Shown here piece by piece: positions 10,621 through 22,287 of a DNA stretch of 64,000 nucleotides. Each line of letters opens with the position of its first letter. Position 1 is the first letter of the stretch. The translations under genes and the position numbers were made by a program. The notes below the pieces were generated by a model. It saw only the letters and a program-made list of their open reading frames with translations. It was not told the DNA's origin and searched no databases. This stretch comes from Phlegmacium glaucopus. Taxonomy: Eukaryota > Basidiomycota > Agaricomycetes > Agaricales > Cortinariaceae. Location of the stretch: positions 218,169-282,168 of the forward strand of contig MU130701.1 in assembly GCA_015039465.1 (NCBI GenBank), given 5' to 3'.

Positions 10621-11182
10621 TTTGAAACGAAATATTTTGAAGGCATACAGTAAAGAACTCGCTCAGGTCTGTAGGAGTTTGAAGATAATTGCTGGAAAGG
10701 AGACATCAGGCAGCAACTCATTATATACCAATTGGGCGATAAATGGGATGTTGCACATGAGCTTTGTGATGATGAAACGAAAGCCATGATTACGTGGTCA
10801 TGGGGATCAATCCAGAAAGGCACACATGCGGGCACATGGTCAACAATGATCACATTTGTGTCAATATATGAAGATTTCATTAAGCAACTGGGGGATTTTG
10901 GCGGTGTGGGTATGTTTTAAGGGTGAAACCTTCATTTTGGGTTGTAAGAACATGTCCAATGAGGGGAGATTGTCCTGTAAACCAAGAAAACAAACAAGTA
11001 CAAAGAGTGTTTCAACATTTCGGAGGCTTTAGCAGGAGGAAAAAGTGGAGTGTTTATTTGTATTGATTCATGAGAACGTGACACAACAAATGCATGCTTT
11101 ACAGCAAGTTGATAGATTACGAGTACGGGAGACGTATGGTTCTGGAAGAAACATCTGCAGTCAATCTTTCTATGCTGGTGGG
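10621..11182 (+). other. spacer upstream of DUF6535 copy 1
   Basis: A 62-residue frame (10732-10920) exists but has no recognisable family and may be part of an older sequence cut by the hAT-like element. From about 11130 onward the sequence (ggttctggaagaaacatctg) is conserved before the start codon of the other DUF6535 copies, so it is probably the gene's 5' UTR or proximal promoter. Confidence 0.4.
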
Positions 11183-13622
11183 ATGTCTACCAATAACCAA
11201 CAGGATTTCGACAGTCGTGCGGACAAATTATGGTCGATATACAACGAGGAGGCAGAAAGTTATGACAGAGCCCTCATGGAGACTTGGAAAGACGACATGG
11301 ATAGCATCATCATCTTCGTGTGTTTACTACATCCCAGCGATCCGGATTTCTTTTTTTGAACTCATCTGCTTTTAGGCTGGTCTTTTTTCTGCCGTTTTGA
11401 CTGCCTTCCTTGTTGATGCATCCAATAATCTCAAGCCAGATCCTACAGAGCAGACAAATGCATTGCTGAGCCAAACCGTGGTTCTCCTCGCCCAGATCTC
11501 ACAACAACTCGGACCCAATGGGTCTCAGACTATCATATCACCGCTCCAGTCATTGGAACAGTTTGTGTTGAATCCATCCGACCTCCGAGTCAACATTTTT
11601 TGGTACATGAGCCTAGGTTTCAGCATCACCGCTGCACTTGGGGCGACACTTGTGCAGCAATGGGTCCGCGATTATCTACAGCTTTTCCAACGGCTTAGCG
11701 GTTCATTGGAGCGCTCAAGAATGCGGCAATATCTATTCCATGGATTATCTACCAATCACATGTCGCTAATAGTCGAGTGCATTCCTACATTTATCCATAT
11801 TTCCCTCTTCCTCTTCTTTATTGGGCTCGCTGAAAATCTGTTTGCCACCAACCATGCTGTCGCTATCACAACAACTATTATCATGGGTTTCTGTGCTATT
11901 TTCTACATCTCGTGCTCAGTTTTCCCTATACTCTATCCCCAAACTCCCCTCCATACCCCATTGTCCAATGTTTTCTGGATAATGGGACAAATCATTCGCC
12001 CTCGCAAGCACAGTGATAGAAATACAGAAGGCAAAATTGTAGCTGTGAGCTCTGACATGGCTATGGGCCGTTTACAACTTGCTATGAGTCACTCTGATAA
12101 TCGCATGGAACGCGATACGGATGCAATACGATGGGCGCTCAGCAAAATCACTGAAGACAGTGAGTTCGAGCCATTCGCTGCTGGTATAGGGGGATCATTG
12201 GTCACTCTATGGGGAGAAGATGTCTGGAAGCGTATCTTTGGAGAAAACCCTCGAAACATGCACTCGCGGTCAACACCTTATGACGCTGTAATAACTTGGA
12301 ATACTGTGCAAACGCTCAAGACTCGTATCGAGAGTCTCCTGCGTAGTGTTTCAACCTTCTCTGACCAGCAAACTCGATTCACGCGTGCATGCGTTTGTAT
12401 CGATGCTGTGGCATCTCTCACTCTAGGCTTTAAGGCTGAATTGGAGCTGGACGTCGATTATGACCTCATGAACGAAGTTCTTCATCTTTTTGGTGATGAG
12501 AAAAAAAGACGGGAGAAAGTAGTGCAGGAGGCTGAGACTTCACTTGGCTCAGCCATGAACCTAGGTCAACTATCAGGCAACCAAGTGATGGATACATCAT
12601 TCGAGATAAAATGGAAGTGCTTAAAGCTGATTGGGATGAGAAAAATCTTACAATTGGACCGTTGGGCTTTTGTTCTGAGACACTCCGATAGACCTCGTCT
12701 GGTGGATGATGAATTGTTGAAGGCGTGGAAAGCAGCGCGGCAACTTTATTCAGAGCTGTGCGATAAACCAGAGGAGCAGTGGTCAGTCCATAAGCTGGAC
12801 GAATTGGTTCCACATTGGAGGGACCACACCGATGCAATGGAAGAGTCCTTGTCTGCCTTGAACCAGCAACTGCATCCCTCAATCGACTCAGAGATGATCA
12901 GCCTTACCTCCTACCTTTGCCGATTAACAGCTGTTGACCATTTAGAAGGCATTTTCTATGAATGGCCATCAAAGGTGTATCTGCCGGCAATGTGGGAAGA
13001 AATAAATTGGGGGCCAACACCTCCCTGCTCCTCGAAGTGGTTCATACCGCATTTAATACCGCCCCGCCTGTTAATTTGTCACCTCCTGTTTTGTTCGGAT
13101 CCCAGACGACAAAATTACCTCGATTCTTCGAGGCTCCCAACAGTCAACTTGCTGGGCATGGGTAGACTGCTGAACAATCCTGAGTTACAGAGGCTTTTTG
13201 ACGCTCAACGAGGAGACAGCGCAAGTGGGCTTGAACTACAAAGTCCACAACCATATGTAAATCAACTCTGGCGGTTCCAAGACATAAGCGAGCATGGAGG
13301 AATTGGATTCATGATCGAGATGTTCTTCGCAACCTTCAGGTCGCTTGGTGAGAAATCGATGACGCGCCACTCAGAACAACTGATTATGGCTACGTTACAA
13401 GCAATCAGTGACAATGGAAAGTCTGAGCATTTCAAGACCGCCAGTCGACGATTCTTGCGGTCTCTGCGGCAAGAAATAAACATGCTATGGAACTCAAACC
13501 AGGAGGCGACCAAGACTCCGCCGGAACATATCATGTTGTTGCGGAAGCTATTTGACGATAGCGACAGGCACTGTACTAATGAAGGGGGGGGAAAGGGGGA
13601 GAACTTGAACAAGAATGAATGA
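11183..13622 (+). CDS. DUF6535 membrane protein, copy 1
   Basis: Two exons, 11183-11317 and 11376-13622, joined across a 58-bp phase-0 intron (GTGTGT...TTTTAG), give about 793 residues. The N-terminal ~230 residues match the DUF6535 family: DKLWSIYNEEAESYDRAL, then AGLFSAVLTAFLVDAS, LRVNIFWYMSLGFSITAALG, VQQWVRDYLQ, and a hydrophobic pair IHISLFLFFIGLAENLF and GFCAIFYISCSVFPILYP. That makes roughly four membrane segments and a membrane location. The ~560-residue C-terminal extension is soluble-looking, with conserved blocks HLEGIFYEWPSK, PHLIPPRLLICHLL and GIGFMIEMFFATFRSL; I recognise no enzyme in it. The start ATG at 11183 aligns with the other copies, although the frame is open further upstream. 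This copy is the shortest of the five because segments near residue 440 are deleted. The molecular function of DUF6535 is unknown. Confidence 0.85.
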
Positions 13623-14100
13623 AGGCGTAAGTGGATCTTCTCTCTATTACTATTCATGCTTGAGCTTGAAAACGCTTGCTTTTGTGGCTCAATTTAGGGC
13701 TATAACGCTGTTGCTCCCCTTTCTTACTCACTATCATTGATGATTCTCCAGTTTAGATGTCATAACGTCAGACACCAACGATGGGGGATATTGATCAGGC
13801 CTTGCATAGACCGTGCGATCTCTGGAGTGCAATGTCGGTCCTCCTGATATTATTATCTAGAGGTCTTGATTTTATCATCTGAGCTGGAGTTGCAACGTTA
13901 AACCTGCGGCAGGCGTCTGTTCTATCTATTTCTCAACCTTTTATGTTGATCATGCTCGGTTTCGTCCTTTAAGTTCTGTCCATCGGGTCCAATAACGCAT
14001 AACAAGACATCGTTCGTCGGTACACCTCATTGACTGGTTAGACATTATTCTGCGTTAGAATATACGCGTGTTGCACATAGCTTCACCGTGCCACCATTCT
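13623..14100 (+). other. DUF6535 3' flank, conserved among copies
   Basis: No gene. The stretch resembles the flanks after copies 2 and 4: it shares gataatgatt-like spacer text, the cagacacc(a/c)atgatg block, and a block ataacgcataacaagacatc near 13994 that recurs at about 32071 and 49030. It marks the 3' end of a duplicated unit. Confidence 0.5.
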
Positions 14101-14295
14101 CTGATCATCGTCATCCTCTACGAGTACTTCTCGTCTTATTCTCTTTCTTCCGAAGGGTCGACTTTGAGTCTCTTCGAGGTGTCAATGAGGCAGGCCCAGT
14201 GAGCTGAATCTGATATCATTGAGTTAGTTAGGATGTATACACACGAAGAAGATGATGATGTCCATGTCGTCTTGTCATAAACCTCTACCTCTGTC
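14100..14295 (-). pseudogene. DUF6535 5' relic
   Basis: On the minus strand, 14285-14245 reads DDMDIIIFF, the end of DUF6535 exon 1 (compare DDMDSIIIF in intact copies), followed by a GTGTGT donor. Near 14195-14165 the start of exon 2 is recognisable but decayed (AGLPH where intact copies have AGLFSAVLTA). Nothing after that is alignable, so only the gene's 5' end remains. It faces the 3' flank of copy 1, the same arrangement as at 48.9-49.3 kb. Confidence 0.5.
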
Positions 14296-16800
14296 ATATA
14301 CAGACTACCACTGGCATATTGAATCCTCTCGGTTCACTAAACCAACCACGGGTATTGAAAGGGTAACGTACCTTTTTGCTGCTCGATATATATGAGCATC
14401 ATGCTCATAGCGTGTTGAGGGTCCTAGAAGCTATTAGAAAAAAGGTTTCCTCGATTACCTGGAACAAAGTTATTGGGAAACGAGGCGAGATACGATCTGG
14501 CGCATCACGTAAACGTCACATAATAATTGACATTGCTGCAGAACCCCCAAGTTGTGACAGAGCGCGCTTCTTCGTGGTCGAGACATAATGCTCTAGCCTC
14601 ACTAGCCCATCTGCATCAATAGCTGTTGAGCATGATTCGATTGGGATTCGGTCATGTAGGCACTCTCTAAAGCTTTACCAATTGTCAAAGTCTCCAACAC
14701 CGTCGACGACGTTCTCACAACCGCCAACAACTTATTAAACACCAGCATCTCCCCATCCCCACCGTCTCCTTCTCAGAATATTCCATGATAGTTCTTCGGC
14801 TTTCATGAAGAACCAGAACCTTGAGGCTGTCGATGAACATAGACCTTTTCTGCCGCCTAACATTCAACATCGCTACTTTCTGTTGCGTACTCCAGGACAG
14901 CGAACACCTCCCAAATGAACCCCCATCACCAACCATCTTCAAGAGGTCCGATCAAACCCATCTTTGTTCTTTCTTCAGAACGGACGATGACATTGAGGAT
15001 ATGATGTCCTCGAGTAGCAGTGAAGTAGGGAGTATCAGCGGATATTCTTTACCCCTTATATGGGAGAAGGACGGATTATACGCAGTCCGTATACTCCGTC
15101 GAAGGAAATCGAGCTGTGAAGTTTCCGTTTGGTCTGGACGGGGAAGAGTATATGAGATGTCTATCCGAGTAAGTTTTTCTTGTTCTCGTATATCCATTCA
15201 AAACTAATACTTCTATAGACTCCCCCTCCTCTTCCTCAACGTCCATTAAATCGACATCCATCAAGGAAATCAATCCACCAGCTCCTAGCTCTCCAACTCC
15301 TTCATGCGTTTACCTGACCCTCCTGTGTCCATCCGACAAAGCCCGGAGCCGGATGCAACTGATGATGCTGGTGTTAGACCCGACCCAGCGGTTTTGATGC
15401 TCTTCTTGTCGCTGGCTCTTCCCTGATCCCTGAGTTCGGCAGTAAGCCATTTGTAGATTCGCTTTTACCAGTCGTTGTATCGTCGACGGGTGGTAACCAG
15501 AGTCGAGGTCGAGCTAAGAGTGTTAGTGTGGGTCTGCGGAAGGAACCCGCGATTGGCCTCTTCACCAAAACTGAGGCATCTACTCTCCGATTTAGAACTT
15601 TCCACCGCTTCTCCGTCTAGTTCTGATCATGAACTATCACATAAACACAAGCCAAAAATGAAATACAATGAACGAGAAAAGGAAAAGGACAATTTCCCAA
15701 CATCGATACCCGATCGCACATCCGCCTCCACTCCTACCACACCAACACCGAGACAATATGGAATTGGACGACAAGTCATTCGCGGTATTGGACGTGATTT
15801 TCAATATCATTTTGAAGATTTAGGTACCGGCCCAAGAGGAGAGGGAGAGTGGGATGTTGTGTCGCTCGTCCGTACTGGAATCAACGCCAGAATCACCGCC
15901 AGACTCGAAATCGGAAGATGTAGAAAAAGATTTTGCCTCTGACGATTGCTTTATATAGCGTTTCAATCCCACCTGCGTCGATTCCATCTACATCGCCACG
16001 GGCATCCCCACCGCCGCAGTATTAACACTCGGAATCCGACGTCCTCAATTTCTTCAAAGCTATCTCCATGTACTCAAACTCTCCTATTACCTTTCACTCC
16101 AACTGGTAGTAGTGGTGCTAGGAGAGGGTAGCCAATGCCTTTGGGGACTTCGTCTGCCAGAGCTGTGTCGATGGGGTCGTTGAGGCTTAGTACTGCTCCT
16201 GTAGAGTCAATTTCAGATAAGGCCTTTTTGCCTCCTTTTCGTTGTGGTATTTCTATCCTTACAACATATAGGTATCGCAATCTCTCAACGATCTCAGAGA
16301 AACAGCAACGCCAAAAGCCAGAGACACCAACATATTTACGTTTACATACATCTTCCCTCTCCTCTTCCTCTTCTACCCCTTCTCAACGTCACACCGCCGT
16401 CCCATCATGTAACAGGCGATCAATCTCACCTCAACCTCAACCACCATCGCCTCTTGTTTCTGAATCTTCGTCAACATTACCTACTTCGTTGGCTAGTGCG
16501 TTTCCTTTACCCCCATCTTCACTTAGGATGGCGTTTCAACAGAAGTTGAGGGAATTTGAATCTGCGAGGGAGAAACACGTGTAGCAGTCAGCAGCAGCAA
16601 AACCAATATCAGCGTTATAAACCCTCATCTACTGCTTCTTCCGTCATTTCGTCAGCCTCAAAAACGAGTTTTGACAGCTATGATTGTACCTTCTGGAGAT
16701 CAGAAATTGAGTTGTTTCCCCTGGATCTTTTACCTCGTAAAACTTCAAACCCCTCTCTTCATTTCAAACCTGCAACATACATAGATAATTATATTTAGAT
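14296..16800 (+). pseudogene. Ser/Pro-rich repeated gene family, segment A
   Basis: This is the most complete plus-strand copy of a family seen six times in the window. Recognisable pieces in order are: a T-rich leader (14700-14760), a DDDIEDMM plus SEVGSISGYSLP block (14980-15060), RSRGRAKSVSVGLRKEPAIG (15480-15560), GIGRQVIRGIGRDFQYHFED (15760-15830), SVSMGSLRLSTAPVES (16160-16215) and Ser-rich text to 16590 with AFQQKLREFESAREKH. The pieces lie in different frames and are divided by stops. Some breaks could be introns, but I could not assemble one open product. The protein looks disordered (Ser, Pro, Thr, Arg) with possible phosphorylation-type SRSR/SVS runs. I do not recognise the family. 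Confidence 0.45.
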
Positions 16801-16865
16801 CTTTTTCTTTATATTTCTTTCTAATATTTATAATTCATATCGCACTGAAATACAGTCTTCAACAG

Positions 16866-17323
16866 GTTTCATTTCGACGGCCATTCATCAGGCGGCCTGA
16901 TCGCCCCGAGTCATCTCCAATTATTCGAAAATTCCTTCTCTCAACGTTACATCGTCCCTTACATAACATCCCTCAAGCTATACAGGGTCAAAAACGTCCC
17001 CATCAGCCTGCTCGTTGGTTCTCCTAGATTGAAGAGGCTCACTTCGATCCGTACTACCTTGGGCGACGTTGAAACGCGGAAACGCAGCCTGAACAACACT
17101 CTCCCAAAACTTCACGAATTCTACTTTCATCGCTGCAGTGAGACGGTCTCTGCCTTGTTGGGAAATCCACAGAATGGTTCTCCTCCATTGCTCGACCTTT
17201 CAAGCTTGTATAGGTTATCAGTCAACCAAGATTCACTGGCGGATATACAGTGCGCGATACGGATTATAAAAATGACTTCCCGATCATTGAAGCATATCAA
17301 CTTCATACATCGTAATTCAAATG
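16866..17323 (+). pseudogene. F-box/LRR-type protein fragment
   Basis: An open stretch between an acceptor (ttcaacag before 16866) and a donor (gtatgt at 17324) encodes leucine-rich text typical of Agaricomycete F-box proteins: IAPSHLQLFENSF, YITSLKLYRVKNVPISLL, SPRLKRLTSIRTTL, LPKLHEFYFHRC and TSRSLKHINFIHRN. There is no F-box and no start codon in frame, and no continuation was found after the donor, so this is an internal exon left by a rearrangement or one exon of a gene I cannot complete. Confidence 0.5.
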
Positions 17324-17973
17324 GTATGTCATTCTTTTTTTCTCGTCTATAACGAGTAATTGACGCTTTATATATATATGTTCTTTCGATGTCTCGACTG
17401 CGACTTGCAATTGTAGATATATTTATTTGCTTAAAGGAACGCCATCCCCCCCTGCCCCCGTTGGTACAAGGCTCTTTATAACTTTTGGCGTATCCTACTA
17501 TATGTATGATAGTTATCTATTTTTTTTGGACAGATTCTAACAAAATGAAACGTTTCTTTCATTCGATAGTACTTATTTACATCTTCGTTGAGTATTGAAC
17601 ATTCCAAGCTGCCACCTATTCGAAACTGCGAATTTAAAACCTCTCCGAGATGAGATTGGGTGTGAGATCCGCTCAGTGCACACCAGTTGTATACAGAAGA
17701 GGCACGGACGTAAATGGGTTGTGCCTGGAAATGAAACCCACCAAGAGTCGCGAAATTTGTTGTACGGGCCGGTAGTAGATACCTCAAGGAAACTTCAAGA
17801 GATGATCCTGGGTCTAACTTTGACTTTGGCTGGGGCTTTGCACCTGCAATAGGGCAGAGGCTATGAGGCTGAACATGCCGTAACTTGAACTTTATTCCCT
17901 AAGCTTTCAAGCGGTTTTACGTGTGGTTCTGGAAGGAGCATCCTCAGTCAATCGTTCTACTTACGCCAGTGGG
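17324..17973 (+). other. duplicated upstream block of DUF6535 copy 2
   Basis: No gene. From about 17590 to 17973 the sequence is homologous to 27820-28158 plus 29130-29193 upstream of copy 4 (shared words include tatccgctcagtgcaca, gaaacccaccaagagtcgcg and gtgtggttctggaagg). The copy 2 version lacks the TIR element found in copy 4, so it is the empty site for that insertion. Confidence 0.6.
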
Positions 17974-20445
17974 ATGTCTACCGATAACCAACAGGATTTC
18001 GACAGTCGCGCAGATAAATTATGGTCGATATATAACAAGGAGGCAGAAAGTTACGACAGAGCCCTCATGGAGACTTGGAGAGACGACATGGATAGCATCA
18101 TCATCTTCGTGCGTTTACATTCCACCAATCCAGATTTCTTCTCATCCTGCTTTTACCTCTAGGCTGGTCTCTTTTCTGCCGTTTTAACCGCCTTCCTTGT
18201 TGATGCATCCAAGAATCTCAAGCCAGATCCTACAGAGCAGACAAATGCATTGCTGAGCCAAACCGTGGTTCTCCTCGCCCAGATCTCACAACAACTCGGA
18301 CCCAATGGCTCTCAGACTATCATATCACCCCTCCAGCCAGTGGAACAGTTTATGTTGAATCCTTCCGACCTCCGAGTCAACATTTTTTGGTACATGAGTC
18401 TAGGTTTCAGCATCACCGCTGCACTTGGGGCGACACTTGTGCAGCAATGGGTCCGCGATTATCTACAACTTTTCCAACGGCTTAGCGGCTCATTGGAGCG
18501 CTCAAGAATGCGGCAATATCTATTCCATGGGTTATCTACCAATCACATGTCGCTAGTAGTCGAGTGCATTCCTGCATTCATCCATATTTCCCTTTTCCTC
18601 TTCTTTGTTGGGCTCGCTGAGAATCTGTTTGCCACCAACCACGCCGTTGGTATCACAACGATCACTATCATGGGCTTCTGTGCTGTTTTCTACATCTCGT
18701 GCTCAGTTTTCCCTATACTCTATCCCCAAACTCCTTTCCATACCCCATTGTCTAATGTTTTCTGGAGAATGGGACAAATCATTCGCCCTCGCAAGCACAG
18801 TGATAGAAATACAGAAGGCAAAGTTGTAGCTGTGAGCTCTGACATGGCTATGGGCCGTTTGCAACTTGCTATGAGTCACTCTAATAATCGCATGGAACGC
18901 GATACGGAGGCAATACGCTGGGCGCTCAGCAAAATCACCGAAGACAGCGAGTTTGAGCCATTCGCTTCTGGTATTGGAGGATCAATGGTCACTCCATGGG
19001 GAGAAGATATCTGGAAGAGTATCTTTGGAGAAAACCCTCGAAACATGCCGTCGACACCTCATAACACGGTAATGGCTTCGAATACTGTGCAAACACTCAA
19101 GATTCGAATCGAGAGTCTCCTGCGTTCCGTTTCAACCTTCTCCGACCAGCAAACTCGATTCACGCGTGCATGTGTTTGTATCGATGCTTTGGCATCTCTC
19201 ACTCTAGGCTTTAACGCTAAATTGGAGCTTGACATCAATGATGACCTCAGGAACCCTGTTCTTCGTTTTTTTGGTGATGAGAAAAAGAGACGGGATAAAC
19301 CAGTGGTGCAGGAAGCCGAGACCTCATTTGGTTCAGCCATAAACCTACGTCAGCTGTCAGACAACCAAGTGATGGATACATCGCTTGAAATAAAGTGGAA
19401 GTGTTTAGTGCTGATTGGGATGAGGAAAACCTTACAGGCGGACAATCGGTCGTTTTTGTCTATGTCAGTCAATGAAATACGTCGTCTGGACTCAGCGTTT
19501 TACGAGGACGGAGCCGTGACTCATAGGGCGCGGGAGGTGGATGATAAACTGTTGAAGGCATGGAAAGCAGCGCGGGAACTTTATTCAGAGCTGCGCGATA
19601 AATCAGAGGAGCAGTTGACGGAAGATAGGCTGAACGAATTGGTTCCGCATTGGAGGGACCACATTGATGAAATGGAAAAGTCCTTGTATGCCTTGAATCA
19701 GCAAGTGCATCCCTCAATCGATTCAGAGATAATCGTCCTTAACTCCTACTTTTTATGGATGACAGCTTCTCAGCATTTGGAAGGCATTTTCTATGAATGG
19801 CCATCTAAGATGAATCTACCGGCAATGAGGAAAAGAATCAATTGGGGGAAAAGAACTCCCCGCTCCTTGGTGTGGTTCATGCCGCATCTAATACCCCCTC
19901 GCCTGTTAATTTGTTACCTCCTGGCTTGTGCCGATCCCAGACGACAACCCAACTTCGATCCTTTGACGTCCCCAATCGACTTAGTGGGTCTAGGTAAACT
20001 GCTGACCAATCCTGAGTTGCAGAGGCTTTTTGACACTCAACAAGCGGACCAGGCGGGTGGTCTTGAACTACAAGGTCCACAACCATACGCAAATCAACTC
20101 TGGCGGTTACAAGACATAAGCGAGCATAAGGGGGTTGGATTCATGATCGAAATGTTCTTTGCAACCTTCAGATCGCTTGAGGAGAAATCGATGACACCTG
20201 AGTCAAGACGACTAATTGGGGCCACATTGCGAGCAATCATTGACGACGGAAAATCTGAGTATTTCAAGACTGCGAATCGACGATTCTTATGGTCGCTGCG
20301 GCAAGAAATAAACATCCTACGGACCCCAACTCTGGAGGAGACCAAGCCCCCACCGAAATATATTCTCTGGCTGTTGTCGAATCTATTTGACGGGAGCGAC
20401 AAGGACCAACCCAAAGAGGGGGGAACGGGGGAGAAAGGAGAATGA
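17974..20445 (+). CDS. DUF6535 membrane protein, copy 2
   Basis: Exons 17974-18108 and 18163-20445 flank a 54-bp phase-0 intron (GTGCGT...CCTCTAG), giving about 805 residues. The start MSTDNQQDFDSRADKLW and the exon-1 end DDMDSIIIF match copy 4 almost exactly. The membrane core is the same as in copy 1, with VGLAENLFATNHAVGI between hydrophobic segments. This copy keeps the QADNRSFLSMSVNEIRRLDS segment that copy 1 lacks. The tail is short and charged (DKDQPKEGGTGEKGE). The frame is uninterrupted, which argues for recent duplication or selection. The protein is presumably in a membrane; its role is unknown. Confidence 0.85.
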
Positions 20446-20860
20446 GAATGAATGAACACGGGTAAGTTGATTTTCCGAATTAGTATTCATAGAAATTTCT
20501 TGCTTATATGGCTTCATTCAACGCTGTTACTTCCCTCTCCTACCTACTAACATTGATGATTCTCCATTTATGATGCCAGACACCCATGATGCGTGATGCG
20601 TTACTTCCTTGCATGGATCGTGGGGTCTCTGCGAGTGCGGTGTCAATCCTAGAGCTTGGTTCTACAATCCGACCTGGAGTTGAAACTTCGTCCTTCTTTG
20701 ACTTCTTATGCCATCGTCGGGGGTGCACGCCTATGGGCGTTAATGCGTCTAGCCAATCTTTTCACCAACCCATCGATAAGACATTCTCCGCGACATATAG
20801 AGTAGCTGTTGAGCATGGCTCGGTTAGGATGAATGTAGGCGCTCTCACTGTTATATAACG
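20446..20860 (+). other. DUF6535 copy 2 3' flank
   Basis: No gene. It shares blocks with the flanks of copies 1 and 4: cagacacccatgatgcgt at about 20578, the ccttgcatggaycrtg block, and gcggtgtcaatcc. A later stretch (gtagctgttgagcatg near 20808) matches 14620 and the start of the Ser/Pro-rich segments. Confidence 0.5.
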
Positions 20861-22270
20861 TCCACTAAATGCATCTCGCGTTACCAAACCTATGCCCACA
20901 ATGCCATCGACGACGTTCTCACAGCCGCTAACTAACACTAGTAGTACTTCCTCATCCCCACCGTTCTCAGAGTCTCTTCATCCAGCTCGTGTTCATTCCG
21001 CGCATTCATGTTCAATAATAGTTCCTGGCTTCTTCATTGACCATCTGCAGTCCTTTCAAACATCGACACTTACTTTTGCCCCTTTTGATGCTTGAGTTTG
21101 GCTTCAGTCTTTCTTGAGCTAAGTTTTTTCAAACACTTATAATATAACCTTCTCGTAGAAAAAACATTGAAATAGGATAGTGATCAACACCGGCACCGAG
21201 CCATCAAAAGTAAAATCGGTGCAATATGATTTCACGTTTGACCTCAGCGAGCTTGTGATGAGCCTGTGATGAGCAACTACAATACCACTGAGCAAGATAT
21301 AAATAAACGTAGTAGATGTGTTGGTGTCCCTTCCCTTGCTTTTGGCGTTGCCGTTTCTCTTTTGAGATCTCTGAGACTCGGAGATTGCGAGAGCTATATG
21401 TTTTAAGGATGAAAATATCAGAACGAAACAAAAGCCTTGCCCGAAATTGACTAAACAGGAACAGTTCTAGGCCTCAACGACCCCATCGAGACGGCACAGG
21501 CATCGGTCAGCATCATTACTACAGGTTGAAGCGGAAAGGTAATAGGAGAGTTTGAGTAGATGAAGTTAGGTTTGGAAAAGTTGGGGATCTTGAATTCCGA
21601 ATAGTACACTGCGGTGGTGGGGATGCCTGTGTACATAGAATCGACGCAGGTGTAATTGAAGTCGTCGGAGGCAAAGTCGTTGGAAACAAATTAGAATCGT
21701 CTAACGCCTCTGGTATTCTCCACTCTGCCAATTTCATTAGCCGAAGTCGGTCTAAGTCTACTACCAGGGCGGCCATCTACTCAATTTATCAACAAAATTC
21801 AAATCTGTAGAGGATAGAAACCTCATAACCGGACCCATATGCCAAGGGGGAAGGGGAGAATGTACTACGCTTGTAACACTTGAATGGCATTCTTGAAATG
21901 GGTTCGCACGTTTTAGCATGTTCTTTGAGGACTGGTTTTATAGGTAGAGGTTTGAAGCAACGATTGATTGTTGCAACGTTGAGGGGTTGAAGTCGACTAG
22001 CGTCGACCCTGGGATTGGATTCGAATTCAACGTCACCGTCTTCGTCTTCATCACTGCAGCCGCCGCCAACGAAGTCTCTATCACCGTACTTGACGGTGAA
22101 CTTCCACTCCCATTCCTCAAAAGAGCGCTAAATCTTCATCCAAAGTATTTCAGATAGAACCACAGCTGTGGCTAGATATTTTCTTGATCTAGAACCACTG
22201 TCGCCGTCACTGGTATTATTAACACTGTTGTTGGTGTTGGGATCGATACTAGGATTCGTGTCATCGTTTT
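20861..22270. pseudogene. Ser/Pro-rich repeated gene family, segment B (head plus inverted body)
   Basis: 20861-21110 is a plus-strand copy of the family's 5' part (acgacgttctcacagccgc, tcctcatccccaccg). From about 21200 to 22270 body pieces lie on the minus strand: MYTGIPTTAVYYSEFKIPNF and SNSPITFPLQPVV (21636-21520), the VSMGSLRPRTVPV block (about 21490-21451) and a distal GSVDFN-like part. Head and body are inverted relative to each other, so this copy is rearranged and broken. Confidence 0.45.
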
Positions 22271-22287
22271 CGACGCGTCTTCGTGGA

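Noticed and set aside
10732..10920. 62-residue frame as a gene
   Set aside because: No motif, no conservation in the other copies' upstream regions, and adjacent to a transposon boundary.
12466..12882. Antisense frames (60-140 codons) repeated opposite the DUF6535 genes, also at 19059-19717, 22283-22684, 30730-30927, 35470-36140
   Set aside because: They recur only because the sense genes are paralogs; they lack recognisable motifs and have no consistent starts.
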